Below, in pieces: positions 43,811 through 51,789 of a stretch of DNA of 64,000 bases; the first letter of the stretch is position 1; each line of letters starts with the position of its first letter. Position numbers and translations under genes: made by a program. This DNA is from an uncultured Eubacteriales bacterium. Its GTDB lineage: Bacteria > Bacillota > Clostridia > Oscillospirales > Acutalibacteraceae. The notes below the pieces were generated by a model. That model saw only the letters and a program-made list of their open reading frames with translations. It was not told the origin of the DNA and searched no databases. The stretch is taken from assembly GCA_934446475.1 (NCBI GenBank), contig CAKSEH010000009.1:11531-75530 (forward strand), read 5' to 3'.

Positions 43811-44546
43811 CATTATGACTCTCTTCCCCGATATGTGTAATTCGGTCCTATCGGAAAGCATAATAGGCAGAGCTCAAAAATCAGGCTCGGTTGAAATAAA
43901 GTGCACCGATATACGGGAGTTTGCGGGAAATAAACATAATAAGGTCGATGATTCGCCTTACGGAGGCGGTATGGGTATGATAATGGCTCCGTCACCTATT
44001 TACGATTGTTATAAAAGTCTCTTTACAGAAGAGGAGCCTAAGCCCCACCTTATATATATGTCACCCAAAGGCAAGGCTCTGACGCAAGAGCGTGTTGCAG
44101 AACTCGCTCGGCTCGACAGAATAGTTATACTATGCGGTCATTACGAAGGCGTTGATCAGAGAGTGATAGACGAAATTGCGGACGAGGAAATATCAATAGG
44201 CGATTATGTTTTAACCGGAGGCGAATTGCCGGCTATGGTCCTTGCGGATGCAGTATGCCGTATGCTGCCCGGGGTTTTATCGGACGATATCTGCTTTGAA
44301 GAGGAAAGCCATTTTTCAGGTCTTCTTGAATATCCGCAGTATACAAGGCCGGCAGTATGGAACGGAGTCTGTGTGCCCGAAACTCTGCTCTCCGGCAATC
44401 ATAAAGAAATTGAAAAATGGCGAAGAAAAGAGTCGCTTCTTATAACAAAAGAACGTAGACCGGATATGTATGAAAAAATCGAACTCAGCAAAGAAGACAG
44501 AAAACTTCTCGGTCTTGAAACCCCAAAAACAAAAAAACAAAGATGA
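43800..44546 (+). CDS. trmD: tRNA (guanine-N1)-methyltransferase
   Basis: This 248-residue SPOUT-class enzyme methylates G37 of tRNAs using SAM. The knotted core has DDSPYGGGMGMIMAP, LCGHYEGVDQRVIDEIADEEISIGDYVLTGGELPAM, and the C-terminal domain with EWRR-like KWRRKESL. The ATG at 43800 lies inside the last codons of rimM (11-bp overlap). rplS, which often follows, is absent. Confidence 0.96.
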   Translation: MRIDIMTLFPDMCNSVLSESIIGRAQKSGSVEIKCTDIREFAGNKHNKVDDSPYGGGMGMIMAPSPIYDCYKSLFTEEEPKPHLIYMSPKGKALTQERVAELARLDRIVILCGHYEGVDQRVIDEIADEEISIGDYVLTGGELPAMVLADAVCRMLPGVLSDDICFEEESHFSGLLEYPQYTRPAVWNGVCVPETLLSGNHKEIEKWRRKESLLITKERRPDMYEKIELSKEDRKLLGLETPKTKKQR

Positions 44547-44625
44547 TTGTTTGAGAATTATAACCAAATATTACAGTCAAATTATACTGAAAGTTGGGAA
44601 AATATTAGAACTTATTCACAAAATG

Positions 44626-44653
44626 TTGACGATTACATTAAATGTGGTATAAT
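44626..44653 (+). promoter_or_regulatory. Promoter of the HPr gene
   Basis: TTGACG (44626-44631), a 16-bp spacer and TATAAT (44648-44653) lie 57 bp before the HPr ATG. Confidence 0.6.
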
Positions 44654-44710
44654 TACTTTTGTCAGATAAGTATGCAATCCGAACATTATCCGAGTAAGGA
44701 GTTTGTCAAT

Positions 44711-44974
44711 ATGTGCGTTAAAGACGTAGTAATTAAAAATCAAGTGGGTTTACATGCCCGTCCGGCCACCTTCTTTATTCAGAAGGCTAACGAATTTAAA
44801 TCATCAATATGGGTAGAAAAGGATGATCGCAAGGTAAATGCGAAGTCCCTTTTAGGCGTTCTTTCCCTCGGTATTGTAGGCGGAGCAACAATCAAGATTA
44901 TTGTTGACGGCAGCGATGAAAAGGAAGCTCTTGATGCTCTCGTTGCCCTTGTTGACTCGGGATTCGCCGACTGA
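44711..44974 (+). CDS. ptsH: HPr phosphocarrier protein
   Basis: This 87-residue HPr starts at ATG 44711 behind AAGGAG. The PTS phosphorylation site is His15 in VGLHARPAT, and the HprK regulatory serine is Ser46 in NAKSLLGVLSLGI. Both are present, so it can serve sugar PTS transfer and catabolite control. It is monocistronic, apart from ptsI, as in many Clostridia. Confidence 0.93.
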   Translation: MCVKDVVIKNQVGLHARPATFFIQKANEFKSSIWVEKDDRKVNAKSLLGVLSLGIVGGATIKIIVDGSDEKEALDALVALVDSGFAD

Positions 44975-45008
44975 TTACAACATTTTTCAAAATTATTCAT
45001 TTTAACAC

Positions 45009-45037
45009 TTGCAAAAGTCTGCCATATGTGATATAAT
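45009..45037 (+). promoter_or_regulatory. Promoter of tRNA-Pro
   Basis: TTGCAA (45009-45014), a 17-bp spacer and TATAAT (45032-45037) lie 41 bp before the tRNA. Confidence 0.7.
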
Positions 45038-45078
45038 GTCTTTCGTTGTCACGGCAGGCTTTGCTTGTGTGATAATTT

Positions 45079-45154
45079 CCGGGTGTGGCGCAGCTGGTAG
45101 CGCGCTTGACTGGGGGTCAAGAGGCCGCAAGTTCAAGTCTTGTCACTCGGACCA
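45079..45154 (+). tRNA. tRNA-Pro (GGG)
   Basis: The 76-nt cloverleaf has a CTTGA/TCAAG anticodon stem, the loop CTGGGGG with anticodon GGG, acceptor CCGGGTG with CACTCGG (one G-T pair), and an encoded CCA. Confidence 0.93.
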
Positions 45155-45157
45155 TAT

Positions 45158-45205
45158 CGAGTGTTCTTAACCAACCTGAAAGTTGGATGAGGACACTCGT
45201 TTTTT
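45158..45205 (+). terminator. Terminator of tRNA-Pro
   Basis: A long stem (CGAGTGTTCTTAACCAAC with GTTGG..GGACACTCG) is followed by six T. Confidence 0.85.
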
Positions 45206-45408
45206 GCCTTTTTGTGTCTTTTTGTATTTATGAGCAGGAGTCATTCCCTGCTCTTTTTTATATGAATTGTGCATTCGGAGTATATTATTCGGCAAGGACC
45301 TTGCGGTTTCTCCTCGGTAATTGTGCCTGAAAGGGTCGGCTCGCACAAATAAACAGTATATACCGTATGGCGCTGCGACATTTTTAAAAGCACATACTCA
45401 ACCTTAAG

Positions 45409-45438
45409 TTGCATATCGGCAAACGGATATGTTATACT
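45409..45438 (+). promoter_or_regulatory. Possible promoter before the YHGS-type gene
   Basis: TTGCAT (45409-45414), an 18-bp spacer and TATACT (45433-45438) lie about 200 bp before the gene at 45636. The stretch 45206-45600 otherwise holds no supported gene; a 66-codon minus frame (45241-45441) has no SD or family. Confidence 0.35.
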
Positions 45439-45635
45439 CATTGTAGGAAAAAGGCTTTATAATATAATCGAAAGGTGCTTTGAGGTAAATATACAGAGTG
45501 AATGTTATGTTCGAAAAGATATAAGGAAAAGCCGTCTGATTAACGGCAGATGAACTTTGCAAGGTCAAAAGTCTAAAATTTGAAAGCAAGGAATAAAAAA
45601 TGTTATTCCGAAATGCTGAAACGGAGCTGTTTAAT

Positions 45636-46193
45636 ATGACATTTTATCACGGAAGTCCTATTGCAGGGCTTAGCGAATTGCAACCGTTTTTATCTGAGCA
45701 CGGCAGACCGTATATATATTTTGCAACAAATCCGTTGGTTGCACTTTTATATGCAGTAAAACCTGTACCCAAACCGTTTAGTTTTTATCCTTACGGTTTT
45801 GACAATAACAATAATTTGATTTATTCGGAATATTACGAAAATGCATTTTATGATTTATATAAAGGCAAAGTCGGATACTTATATGAGTGCGATAATTTAA
45901 AAGAAATAACTGCCCCTACACAAATAAATTGTGCGTATATATCCGAAAAACCGATAAAAATTGATAGAATAACGGTGATTCCGGATCTTTTTGTGTTTTA
46001 CAAGGAGCAAGAAAGCAAAGGATTATTCAGCATCAGATCTAAAAAAGATATTTCCGAAAAAGAAATGAGTTTTGTTTTTGATGAATTAAGAAAAGATGTT
46101 GAAAACAAAAATTTAAAAAATTCACCGCAACACGAAATGAGCATTTTTATTAAAAAACACTTTCCGACAGTCTGGGAAACATCAAAAAATTAA
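45636..46193 (+). CDS. Uncharacterised YHGS-type protein, ADP-ribosyltransferase-like motif
   Basis: The product has 185 residues from ATG 45636; an ATG at 45600 with AAGGAA is an alternative giving 197. The protein opens MTFYHGSP and continues PYIYFATNPLVALLYAV, a pattern reminiscent of RNA 2'-phosphotransferase/ADP-ribosyltransferase-like small proteins (YHGSP, then a tyrosine-rich strand). No full catalytic triad is evident to me, so the function is open. It is soluble with no leader, and stands alone between tRNA-Pro and an XRE regulator. Confidence 0.65.
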   Translation: MTFYHGSPIAGLSELQPFLSEHGRPYIYFATNPLVALLYAVKPVPKPFSFYPYGFDNNNNLIYSEYYENAFYDLYKGKVGYLYECDNLKEITAPTQINCAYISEKPIKIDRITVIPDLFVFYKEQESKGLFSIRSKKDISEKEMSFVFDELRKDVENKNLKNSPQHEMSIFIKKHFPTVWETSKN

Positions 46194-46403
46194 ATTGCGG
46201 CAAACAGGTAATAGCGATATTATGGAACAAGTTTTTACATATGTATAGAAAATAATTCGGAATATTACAGACTTAAAATAATCCGAATGAAAATCTTTCC
46301 AACCCACAGTTGGGAAAATCCAATATCTGCGTTATTGATTAAAGGCATGGTGGTATTTACAATATAAGTGTAGCTACAAGAAATAATTCAGGAGAGCAAA
46401 AAT

Positions 46404-47003
46404 ATGGAAAACTTAAAACTTTATGACACCATTTCGTTTTACAGGAAAAAGCAAGGCTTAACACAGGAGGAACTTGCAAAGAAATTAGGCGTGACAAATC
46501 AATCGGTATCCAAATGGGAGTCGGCGCAGTGCTGCCCGGATATAGGTTTATTGCCGATGCTTGCCGATATTTTTGAAATCAGCATAGATGAGCTGTTCGG
46601 ACGAAAAAACGAAAAAGAGATACACTATGATCTTTGCTCAGAGCTTCCCTGGAAAGACGATAACGTAATAAGAGTTTTCAGGACTTTGGGGAAGAAGATC
46701 CTTCAATCCGCCGACGAAAACGAGATTATAAACATTACTTTTCCGAAGGAGTGCTATAAATCCGACGGACGGTTTTTTAAGGTTGAAATTATGGGCAATA
46801 TAAATTGTGATGCGAGCATTAACGGAGATGTTGTGTGCCATAAAAACATCGGATGCAATCAAATCAACGGCGATGTCAAAGAGTGCCGCAACAATATGTT
46901 CTGTAATGGGGACTTAAACGGAAATGTAAATTGCGGCGGAAACGTGGATTGTAAAAGAATTAAGGGCAACGTGGAATGTCAGGGCAATATTATTTATAAA
47001 TAA
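46404..47003 (+). CDS. XRE regulator with Cys-rich solenoid C-terminus
   Basis: This is a 199-residue protein. Residues 1-67 are a clear Cro/CI helix-turn-helix (ISFYRKKQGLTQEELAKKLGVTNQSVSKWESAQ, then LADIFEISIDELFG). Residues 130-199 form a short-period repeat in which IxGDVxC/NGNVNC-type units recur (NGDVVC, NGDVKEC, NGDLNGNVNC, GNVDC, KGNVEC). That suggests a beta-solenoid or bactofilin-like stack bearing regularly spaced Cys that could bind metal or sense redox. An AGGAGAG site precedes the ATG. The sigma-like gene follows after 81 bp. Confidence 0.8.
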   Translation: MENLKLYDTISFYRKKQGLTQEELAKKLGVTNQSVSKWESAQCCPDIGLLPMLADIFEISIDELFGRKNEKEIHYDLCSELPWKDDNVIRVFRTLGKKILQSADENEIINITFPKECYKSDGRFFKVEIMGNINCDASINGDVVCHKNIGCNQINGDVKECRNNMFCNGDLNGNVNCGGNVDCKRIKGNVECQGNIIYK

Positions 47004-47084
47004 AATGAAAATTAACACCTAACCAACCTCAAAAATTTCCGACTATATAGGCGTAATGATCATTATGAAATGCAAGGGTGCAAA

Positions 47085-48731
47085 ATGAAAACAAACGAAA
47101 TACTAAAGCTGATCGGTGATAAAGAGTTTCTTGATAAAATTTATCAATTTTCTTACCAAAGATGTGACACTTCTTATGAGGCGGAGGATCTATGCTCGGA
47201 TATCATTCTCACAGTAATATCCGCTGTACATAAACAAGAATGCATTGAGAAATTTTATGCTTTTGTGTGGACTGTTGCACGCAGAGTTTATGCTGATTAC
47301 TGTGAAAAGAGAAATGCCGTGCGGCAAACAATAAGCATAGAAAACCTTGATTTTACACCGGCGGCAAAAGAAGATCAAATTGATAGTATTATTGAAGAAA
47401 CGGTCGAGAAAGAACAGATAAAGAAAATTTTTGCAGAAATTTCTTTTCTGTCAAAAGCATATCGAGAAGTTATGGTGCTTTATTATCTTGATGAAATGAA
47501 AATCAAGGACATATCGGAAAAGCTCGGAATCAGCGAAACCACCGTAAAACAGCGTTTGTTTTTTGCACGAAATACCGTCAGGAAAGAGGTTAAAATTATG
47601 AGCGAAAAAACGTATGTATTAAAGCCTGTCAAACTGGCTGTTTCAGGGAGCGGAAATCCCTGCGGCAACGATCCTCGTTCCAAAATCGAAAGGATGTTTT
47701 CTCAAAATCTAATATATTTATGCAAAGACAAACCAAGGTCGGCAAAGGAGCTATCTGAAGAACTTTGCGTGCCTATGCCTTATATTGAGGAAGAATTGGA
47801 AATTCAATGTCACGGCGAAAACGGAAAATATGGTATGCTCCGCAAACTTGAAAACGGCAAATATGCATTAAATATTCTTTTGGTTGATTATGATGAGTAC
47901 GATCAAGCGAATAAAATTTACGAAAAGCATTTACCCGAATTTTGCGAAGTTATCAAAAGCACTTTGAAAAAGAATGAAGATAAAATACTTTCATTTCCTT
48001 ATTTAAGCGAACAGAAAGATTTGCGTTTTATTATGTGGTCTTTGATCTCAAGAACAGTCTGGGATTTTGAAGAAAGAATCAATAGAGTTCTTGCAGAAAA
48101 ATACTTCTCTGATATTATTCCGGTTAATAGGGCTTTTTCCTGTGCCGCAGTTGCATTTACAGATGAACAGTATCCTGAATTTGATTTTTATGGCAGCGAC
48201 GGTATAGATGCAACTTCAATCGGCGGATATAAATCGGTGTTTGTATCCAACATTTACGGCAAGCGCATTGATAAACACTTCCATTGCGGACACAACTTAT
48301 CCCACGATCCCAAGCTCTTAATGGTACTCAGAACCATTGGAGGAATTGCTATTGACGAATTGTCCGAAAGTGAAAAAGAAATAGCAGCCAAAGCTCTTGA
48401 GTGTGGGTATCTCCGCAAGAACGGAAATATTATTGAACCTAAAATCATTGTAATTGAAAAAAAGAACGATATGGACTTCTATAATCTCTCTCTTGATCTC
48501 AATAACGATATGGGAATGATTATCGAACAAATTGCTGCTGAGCTTTCTGTGTTTATGCGAACACACATTCCCGTACATCTAATGAACGAGTATCAGATCT
48601 ATACGAACCTTATTGCGGGCATCAGAATATTGGCAAAAGCAATTGAGGAATGTATTAACGAAGGTCTGCTTGCAGAACCCGAAAACAAGATCGGAGCAGA
48701 AGGCGTGCTGATGATTATAGAAAAACAATAG
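47085..48731 (+). CDS. ECF-type sigma factor with large C-terminal extension
   Basis: This is a 548-residue protein from ATG 47085 (AAGGGTG upstream). Residues 15-85 resemble sigma region 2 (SYEAEDLCSDIILTVI, FVWTVARRVYADYC). Residues 125-180 are region 4 (AYREVMVLYYLDEMKIKDISEKLGISETTVKQRLFFARNTVRKEV). About 360 further residues follow, including a winged-helix-like part (SAKELSEELCVPMPYIEEEL) and a long alpha/beta region with HFHCGHNLSHDP. This extension has no family I recognise; in other extended ECF factors the tail senses a signal. There is no anti-sigma gene beside it. Confidence 0.75.
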   Translation: MKTNEILKLIGDKEFLDKIYQFSYQRCDTSYEAEDLCSDIILTVISAVHKQECIEKFYAFVWTVARRVYADYCEKRNAVRQTISIENLDFTPAAKEDQIDSIIEETVEKEQIKKIFAEISFLSKAYREVMVLYYLDEMKIKDISEKLGISETTVKQRLFFARNTVRKEVKIMSEKTYVLKPVKLAVSGSGNPCGNDPRSKIERMFSQNLIYLCKDKPRSAKELSEELCVPMPYIEEELEIQCHGENGKYGMLRKLENGKYALNILLVDYDEYDQANKIYEKHLPEFCEVIKSTLKKNEDKILSFPYLSEQKDLRFIMWSLISRTVWDFEERINRVLAEKYFSDIIPVNRAFSCAAVAFTDEQYPEFDFYGSDGIDATSIGGYKSVFVSNIYGKRIDKHFHCGHNLSHDPKLLMVLRTIGGIAIDELSESEKEIAAKALECGYLRKNGNIIEPKIIVIEKKNDMDFYNLSLDLNNDMGMIIEQIAAELSVFMRTHIPVHLMNEYQIYTNLIAGIRILAKAIEECINEGLLAEPENKIGAEGVLMIIEKQ

Positions 48732-48807
48732 CAGAAACCCACACTTTGACAATACAACAGCGAATGGTCGGGAAGAGATAATAACGGAAAACTGAAACAG
48801 CCTACAA

Positions 48808-49052
48808 CTATGCGGAAAAAATGCTTATAACGGTGATTACAACATACGAATAAAAAGGTATGAAGAGGAGCATAACGGAGTTTGATTTTGAAACTAAAAG
48901 CCCTCTGTATCTTGCCGAAAAGCCCGTAAAAAGAAACATTCCGTTATTTGAAAGCTTTAATAAAAGCGTTGCTCCGCCGAATATAAAAAGAGCGGCTCCC
49001 GAGGGGATAAGCGAAAACAAATCATTTCTTATCTCATATTTTATTTTTTCAT
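48808..49052 (-). pseudogene. Small membrane protein broken at an A-run
   Basis: An ATG at 49052 with GGGGTG upstream reads MKK and then stops at TAA. Adding one A to the six-A run (49044-49049) restores a frame reading KIKYEIRNDLFSLIPSGA, with two hydrophobic segments (ALFIFGGATLLLKL, VMLLFIPFYSYVVITVI), to the stop at 48808, about 80 residues. It is placed downstream of the anti-sigma-like gene in the same direction. It is either a real pseudogene or an indel error. Confidence 0.5.
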
Positions 49053-49098
49053 TTATTCACCCCATTTCATTACCGGAAAATTTATCGGTTTATATTGT

Positions 49099-50274
49099 TT
49101 ATTCTTCCAATCTTCCGAAATAGTCATCTAAGCCTTGATAATCGGCATAACTGTCATAGACATAAGAAGTAGGATAATTAACGGCATAGTAATCGTAATC
49201 GTGAAGATATTCGTGAACTTTGAAAAGCCCTCCGAGATTATGGTCGAAAATTGATTTATTCCAAAGTTTAAGTGCGGTTTTGATGTTCTTTTTCGCCGTA
49301 TCGTCTTTAATAACGGAAATTGCATACTCAAGCGCAGACACTACCTCTTTGTTTGCAGAGTAGCTGCGTTCATACCCCGCTATCGGGTCCGTAAATGACT
49401 CCCCGCTTTGGACATACTGCCAATAAATACTGTCGCTTTCTTTCAGCAAGGAAACATTTTGAAGCAAAAGTCTTTCAATTTCATAATGTGCATTTCGGAT
49501 TTTTTCCTTTAATTCCTTTGTCTTTAAATCGTCAAGACCGCTTAGAACCTCTTCCCTCTTTGCCTTAAAATATTCTTCATCGGGATTTTTGAGTTTGGAA
49601 TTATGCAGGTAATATTTCCTGTTTGTGAAAGCCAAAATTTCGTTATACACTGTATTTGATATATAAAAATGCTTTTCTTTCCCGTCTTTTATTATAGCGA
49701 CCTGCGATTTTACATACATACTGTCATTACACATTTTAATCTTAAACAAACTTTTTCCTTCGTTATTATAAAAGTCAAAGGTCCAATAAATGCTGTTCGT
49801 GTCAAATTCTTCAAACTGTTCGGGCTCTCCCCAATATGTTTCGGACAGGAGTTTAACAAATTTTGTTACGGTTTCTTCATCTTCAATAATATATTGTTTT
49901 TTGGATTTGCTTATATAGCTTGTACCGACTATTTTAGCGACATCATCCGGAAACAATTCGGCGACCTCGTCGGCAGAGGTTCCCGAGAGCAGTTCTTTTG
50001 CGTTTACATAGAATTTTTTTATTTCCTTAAAGATAGGTTCTCTGACCTCTTTTATACTGCACGCAACCGAAGCCAGACAAATTAAAACGGTGAGCATCAC
50101 ACAGGCGACCCGTTTGCCCGTTGTATTTATCAATTTTAAAATTCCCTTTTGCTGCTTTATGACACGCCGCATATTAAATTCAAATTCTTGTGAGAAATTA
50201 TGGGGCGTTGTTATTATACCGACTAATTGAGCGTCTGTGAAAGCATTTTTCAGTATAACTCTTGCGTTATCCAT
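49099..50274 (-). CDS. Membrane anti-sigma-like protein
   Basis: This is a 391-residue protein. A cytoplasmic N-terminus (1-50) is followed by one transmembrane helix (RVACVMLTVLICLASVACSI, about 55-74) and a 315-residue extracytoplasmic part rich in charged helices. The start overlaps the ECF sigma stop by eight bases, the classic sigma/anti-sigma arrangement, so it probably holds the sigma factor at the membrane. No zinc-binding ZAS motif (HxxxCxxC) is visible. The extracytoplasmic part could sense a signal; its family is unknown to me. Confidence 0.7.
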   Translation of the reverse strand: MDNARVILKNAFTDAQLVGIITTPHNFSQEFEFNMRRVIKQQKGILKLINTTGKRVACVMLTVLICLASVACSIKEVREPIFKEIKKFYVNAKELLSGTSADEVAELFPDDVAKIVGTSYISKSKKQYIIEDEETVTKFVKLLSETYWGEPEQFEEFDTNSIYWTFDFYNNEGKSLFKIKMCNDSMYVKSQVAIIKDGKEKHFYISNTVYNEILAFTNRKYYLHNSKLKNPDEEYFKAKREEVLSGLDDLKTKELKEKIRNAHYEIERLLLQNVSLLKESDSIYWQYVQSGESFTDPIAGYERSYSANKEVVSALEYAISVIKDDTAKKNIKTALKLWNKSIFDHNLGGLFKVHEYLHDYDYYAVNYPTSYVYDSYADYQGLDDYFGRLEE

Positions 50275-50815
50275 TAGTTACCTCCGACAATTTATCGATA
50301 AGTATTTTTTTACCTCTTACAAGCTGCATTTTTACCGTTGCCGCTTTTCTGTTGAGCAAAACAGCGGTTTTCTTTACAGAATAATCTTTTGCATAATGTA
50401 AATACAGAACTTCATTATACGGCGAGGATATGCTTGTAATCAACGATACGAGTTCCCTGTATTCGATCTCGCTTACTAAATTATTAAGAGAATTTTCGTC
50501 AATAACGTCTTCTCTTTCGCTTAGCGGAAGTTGTGTTATCTTTGGTGATTTTCTTATGTAATCGTAGGCTTGGTTTTTGGTTATGACAATTAAAAAGGAT
50601 ACCGTTTCTTTGCTTTTAATATCCCCTACCGATTTGATATTTTTTGCTATTTTTATGAAAGCCTCCTGCAAAATGTCTTCGGCGTCTTTTTCGTTTTTAA
50701 CAATATTAAGAGCCTGATAAAACAGCAAGCTCTTATATCTGTAATAAATTGTTTCGAATTTATTTTTCTCGTCTGTATTTAAATTTACCGACGAAAGAAT
50801 AATACAAAGCAACAA
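50267..50815 (-). CDS. ECF sigma-70 factor
   Basis: The product is about 182 residues; the start is a TTG (50815 or 50812) behind AGAGGTGAT. Region 2 is FETIYYRYKSLLFYQALNIVKNEKDAEDILQEAFIKIAKN with SFLIVITKNQAYDYIRK. Region 4 is LYLHYAKDYSVKKTAVLLNRKAATVKMQLVRGKKIL. It forms an overlapping pair with the downstream membrane protein and probably controls an envelope or stress regulon, including itself. Confidence 0.85.
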   Translation of the reverse strand: MLLCIILSSVNLNTDEKNKFETIYYRYKSLLFYQALNIVKNEKDAEDILQEAFIKIAKNIKSVGDIKSKETVSFLIVITKNQAYDYIRKSPKITQLPLSEREDVIDENSLNNLVSEIEYRELVSLITSISSPYNEVLYLHYAKDYSVKKTAVLLNRKAATVKMQLVRGKKILIDKLSEVTNG

Positions 50816-50886
50816 TATCACCTCTCACTTAATAAAACGAATATTAAAAGAGTTTTGATTACAAAATTTAAAACCTATCAAAAAAT

Positions 50887-51688
50887 TTAATTTTCTTTTC
50901 TGTACCTGTTTGGAGTCATACCGCATTTTTTCTTAAATATATTGCAAAAGTAATGTTCATCGGCAAAGTTTAAAATATTTGCGATTTCGCCGATTGTAAC
51001 CGATGAATTTTTGATAAGTCTTTTTGCGGTATCTAACTTTCTGTCAAGAATATAAGAATAAACCGTCAAGCCGTATTGCCTTTTAAAAAGTCTGCCGAGT
51101 TGTGAAACGGAAAATCCGAACTTCTGCGCAACCTGTTGGGCATTTAATTTATCGTAAATATTACTGTCTATATAGCTCTTTACTTTTTCGGCTTGATTTA
51201 AAGGGGTTTTATCGGAATTTTCGGAAAGTCTTTGCACCATACGGTGGAACACAATTGCACCGAATTTATTTATACTGTCTACAGTCCGATTTTGTGTGCA
51301 ATAATCGAAAAATTCATCAAAAAGATCTTCCATAAAGGTATTCGGAAAGTGAATTTTTCCGCTCGGTAAGTATACGTTTATAAGCTCTTTACAAAGTGTC
51401 CCGGAAAAGTTTATCCATTTCTTAAGCCAAGGATTGTTTTTCTCCGAATAATAACGGTGCTGTGAGCCGGCGGGCAAAATATATGCGTCTCCCTTTTTAA
51501 TATGGTACGACTGACCATCGCATATAATCGTTCCGGCACCCTCAACAACGTATTCAATAACATAAAGGTCCGAACACTTACGGTATATTGAATAAGCAGG
51601 ATCCGGATATGTTATTCCCGACAAAATGAGTTTAAACGGTAAAAAAGCCGAGATCGTCCGACGGTGCAGTCACAAAAATTTTTTCCAT
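50887..51688 (-). pseudogene. AraC-family regulator, frameshifted near the N-terminus
   Basis: The intact downstream frame (to 51624) gives a cupin-type sensor (YVIEYVVEGAGTIICDGQSYHIKKGDAYILPAGSQHRY) and a two-HTH AraC domain (LNAQQVAQKFGFSVSQLGRLFKRQYG, TIGEIANILNFADEHYFCNIFKKKCGMTPNRYRKEN). The N-terminus is out of frame. An ATG at 51688 encodes MEKIFVTAPSDDLGF and then stops; removing one T from the six-T run (51641-51646, A on plus) joins it to LPFKLILSGITYP. The protein lies divergent to, and probably activates, the GH2 gene in response to a sugar. It would be functional if the frameshift is an artefact or if translation starts internally. Confidence 0.8.
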
Positions 51689-51789
51689 ATGCTTAAAATC
51701 TTCACTTTTTTGCTCAAAATATCTATTTATTACCCCTGATTATAATGATATTATACAATAAACAACAAAAGTCTTCAAGGGAGGAAAAT

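Noticed and set aside
45241..45441. 66-codon minus-strand frame after tRNA-Pro
   Set aside because: No SD or recognisable motif; it may be gene debris but nothing supports translation.
48860..49123. 87-codon plus-strand frame opposite the broken membrane gene
   Set aside because: It is antisense to a better-supported membrane-protein frame and ends in repeat sequence.
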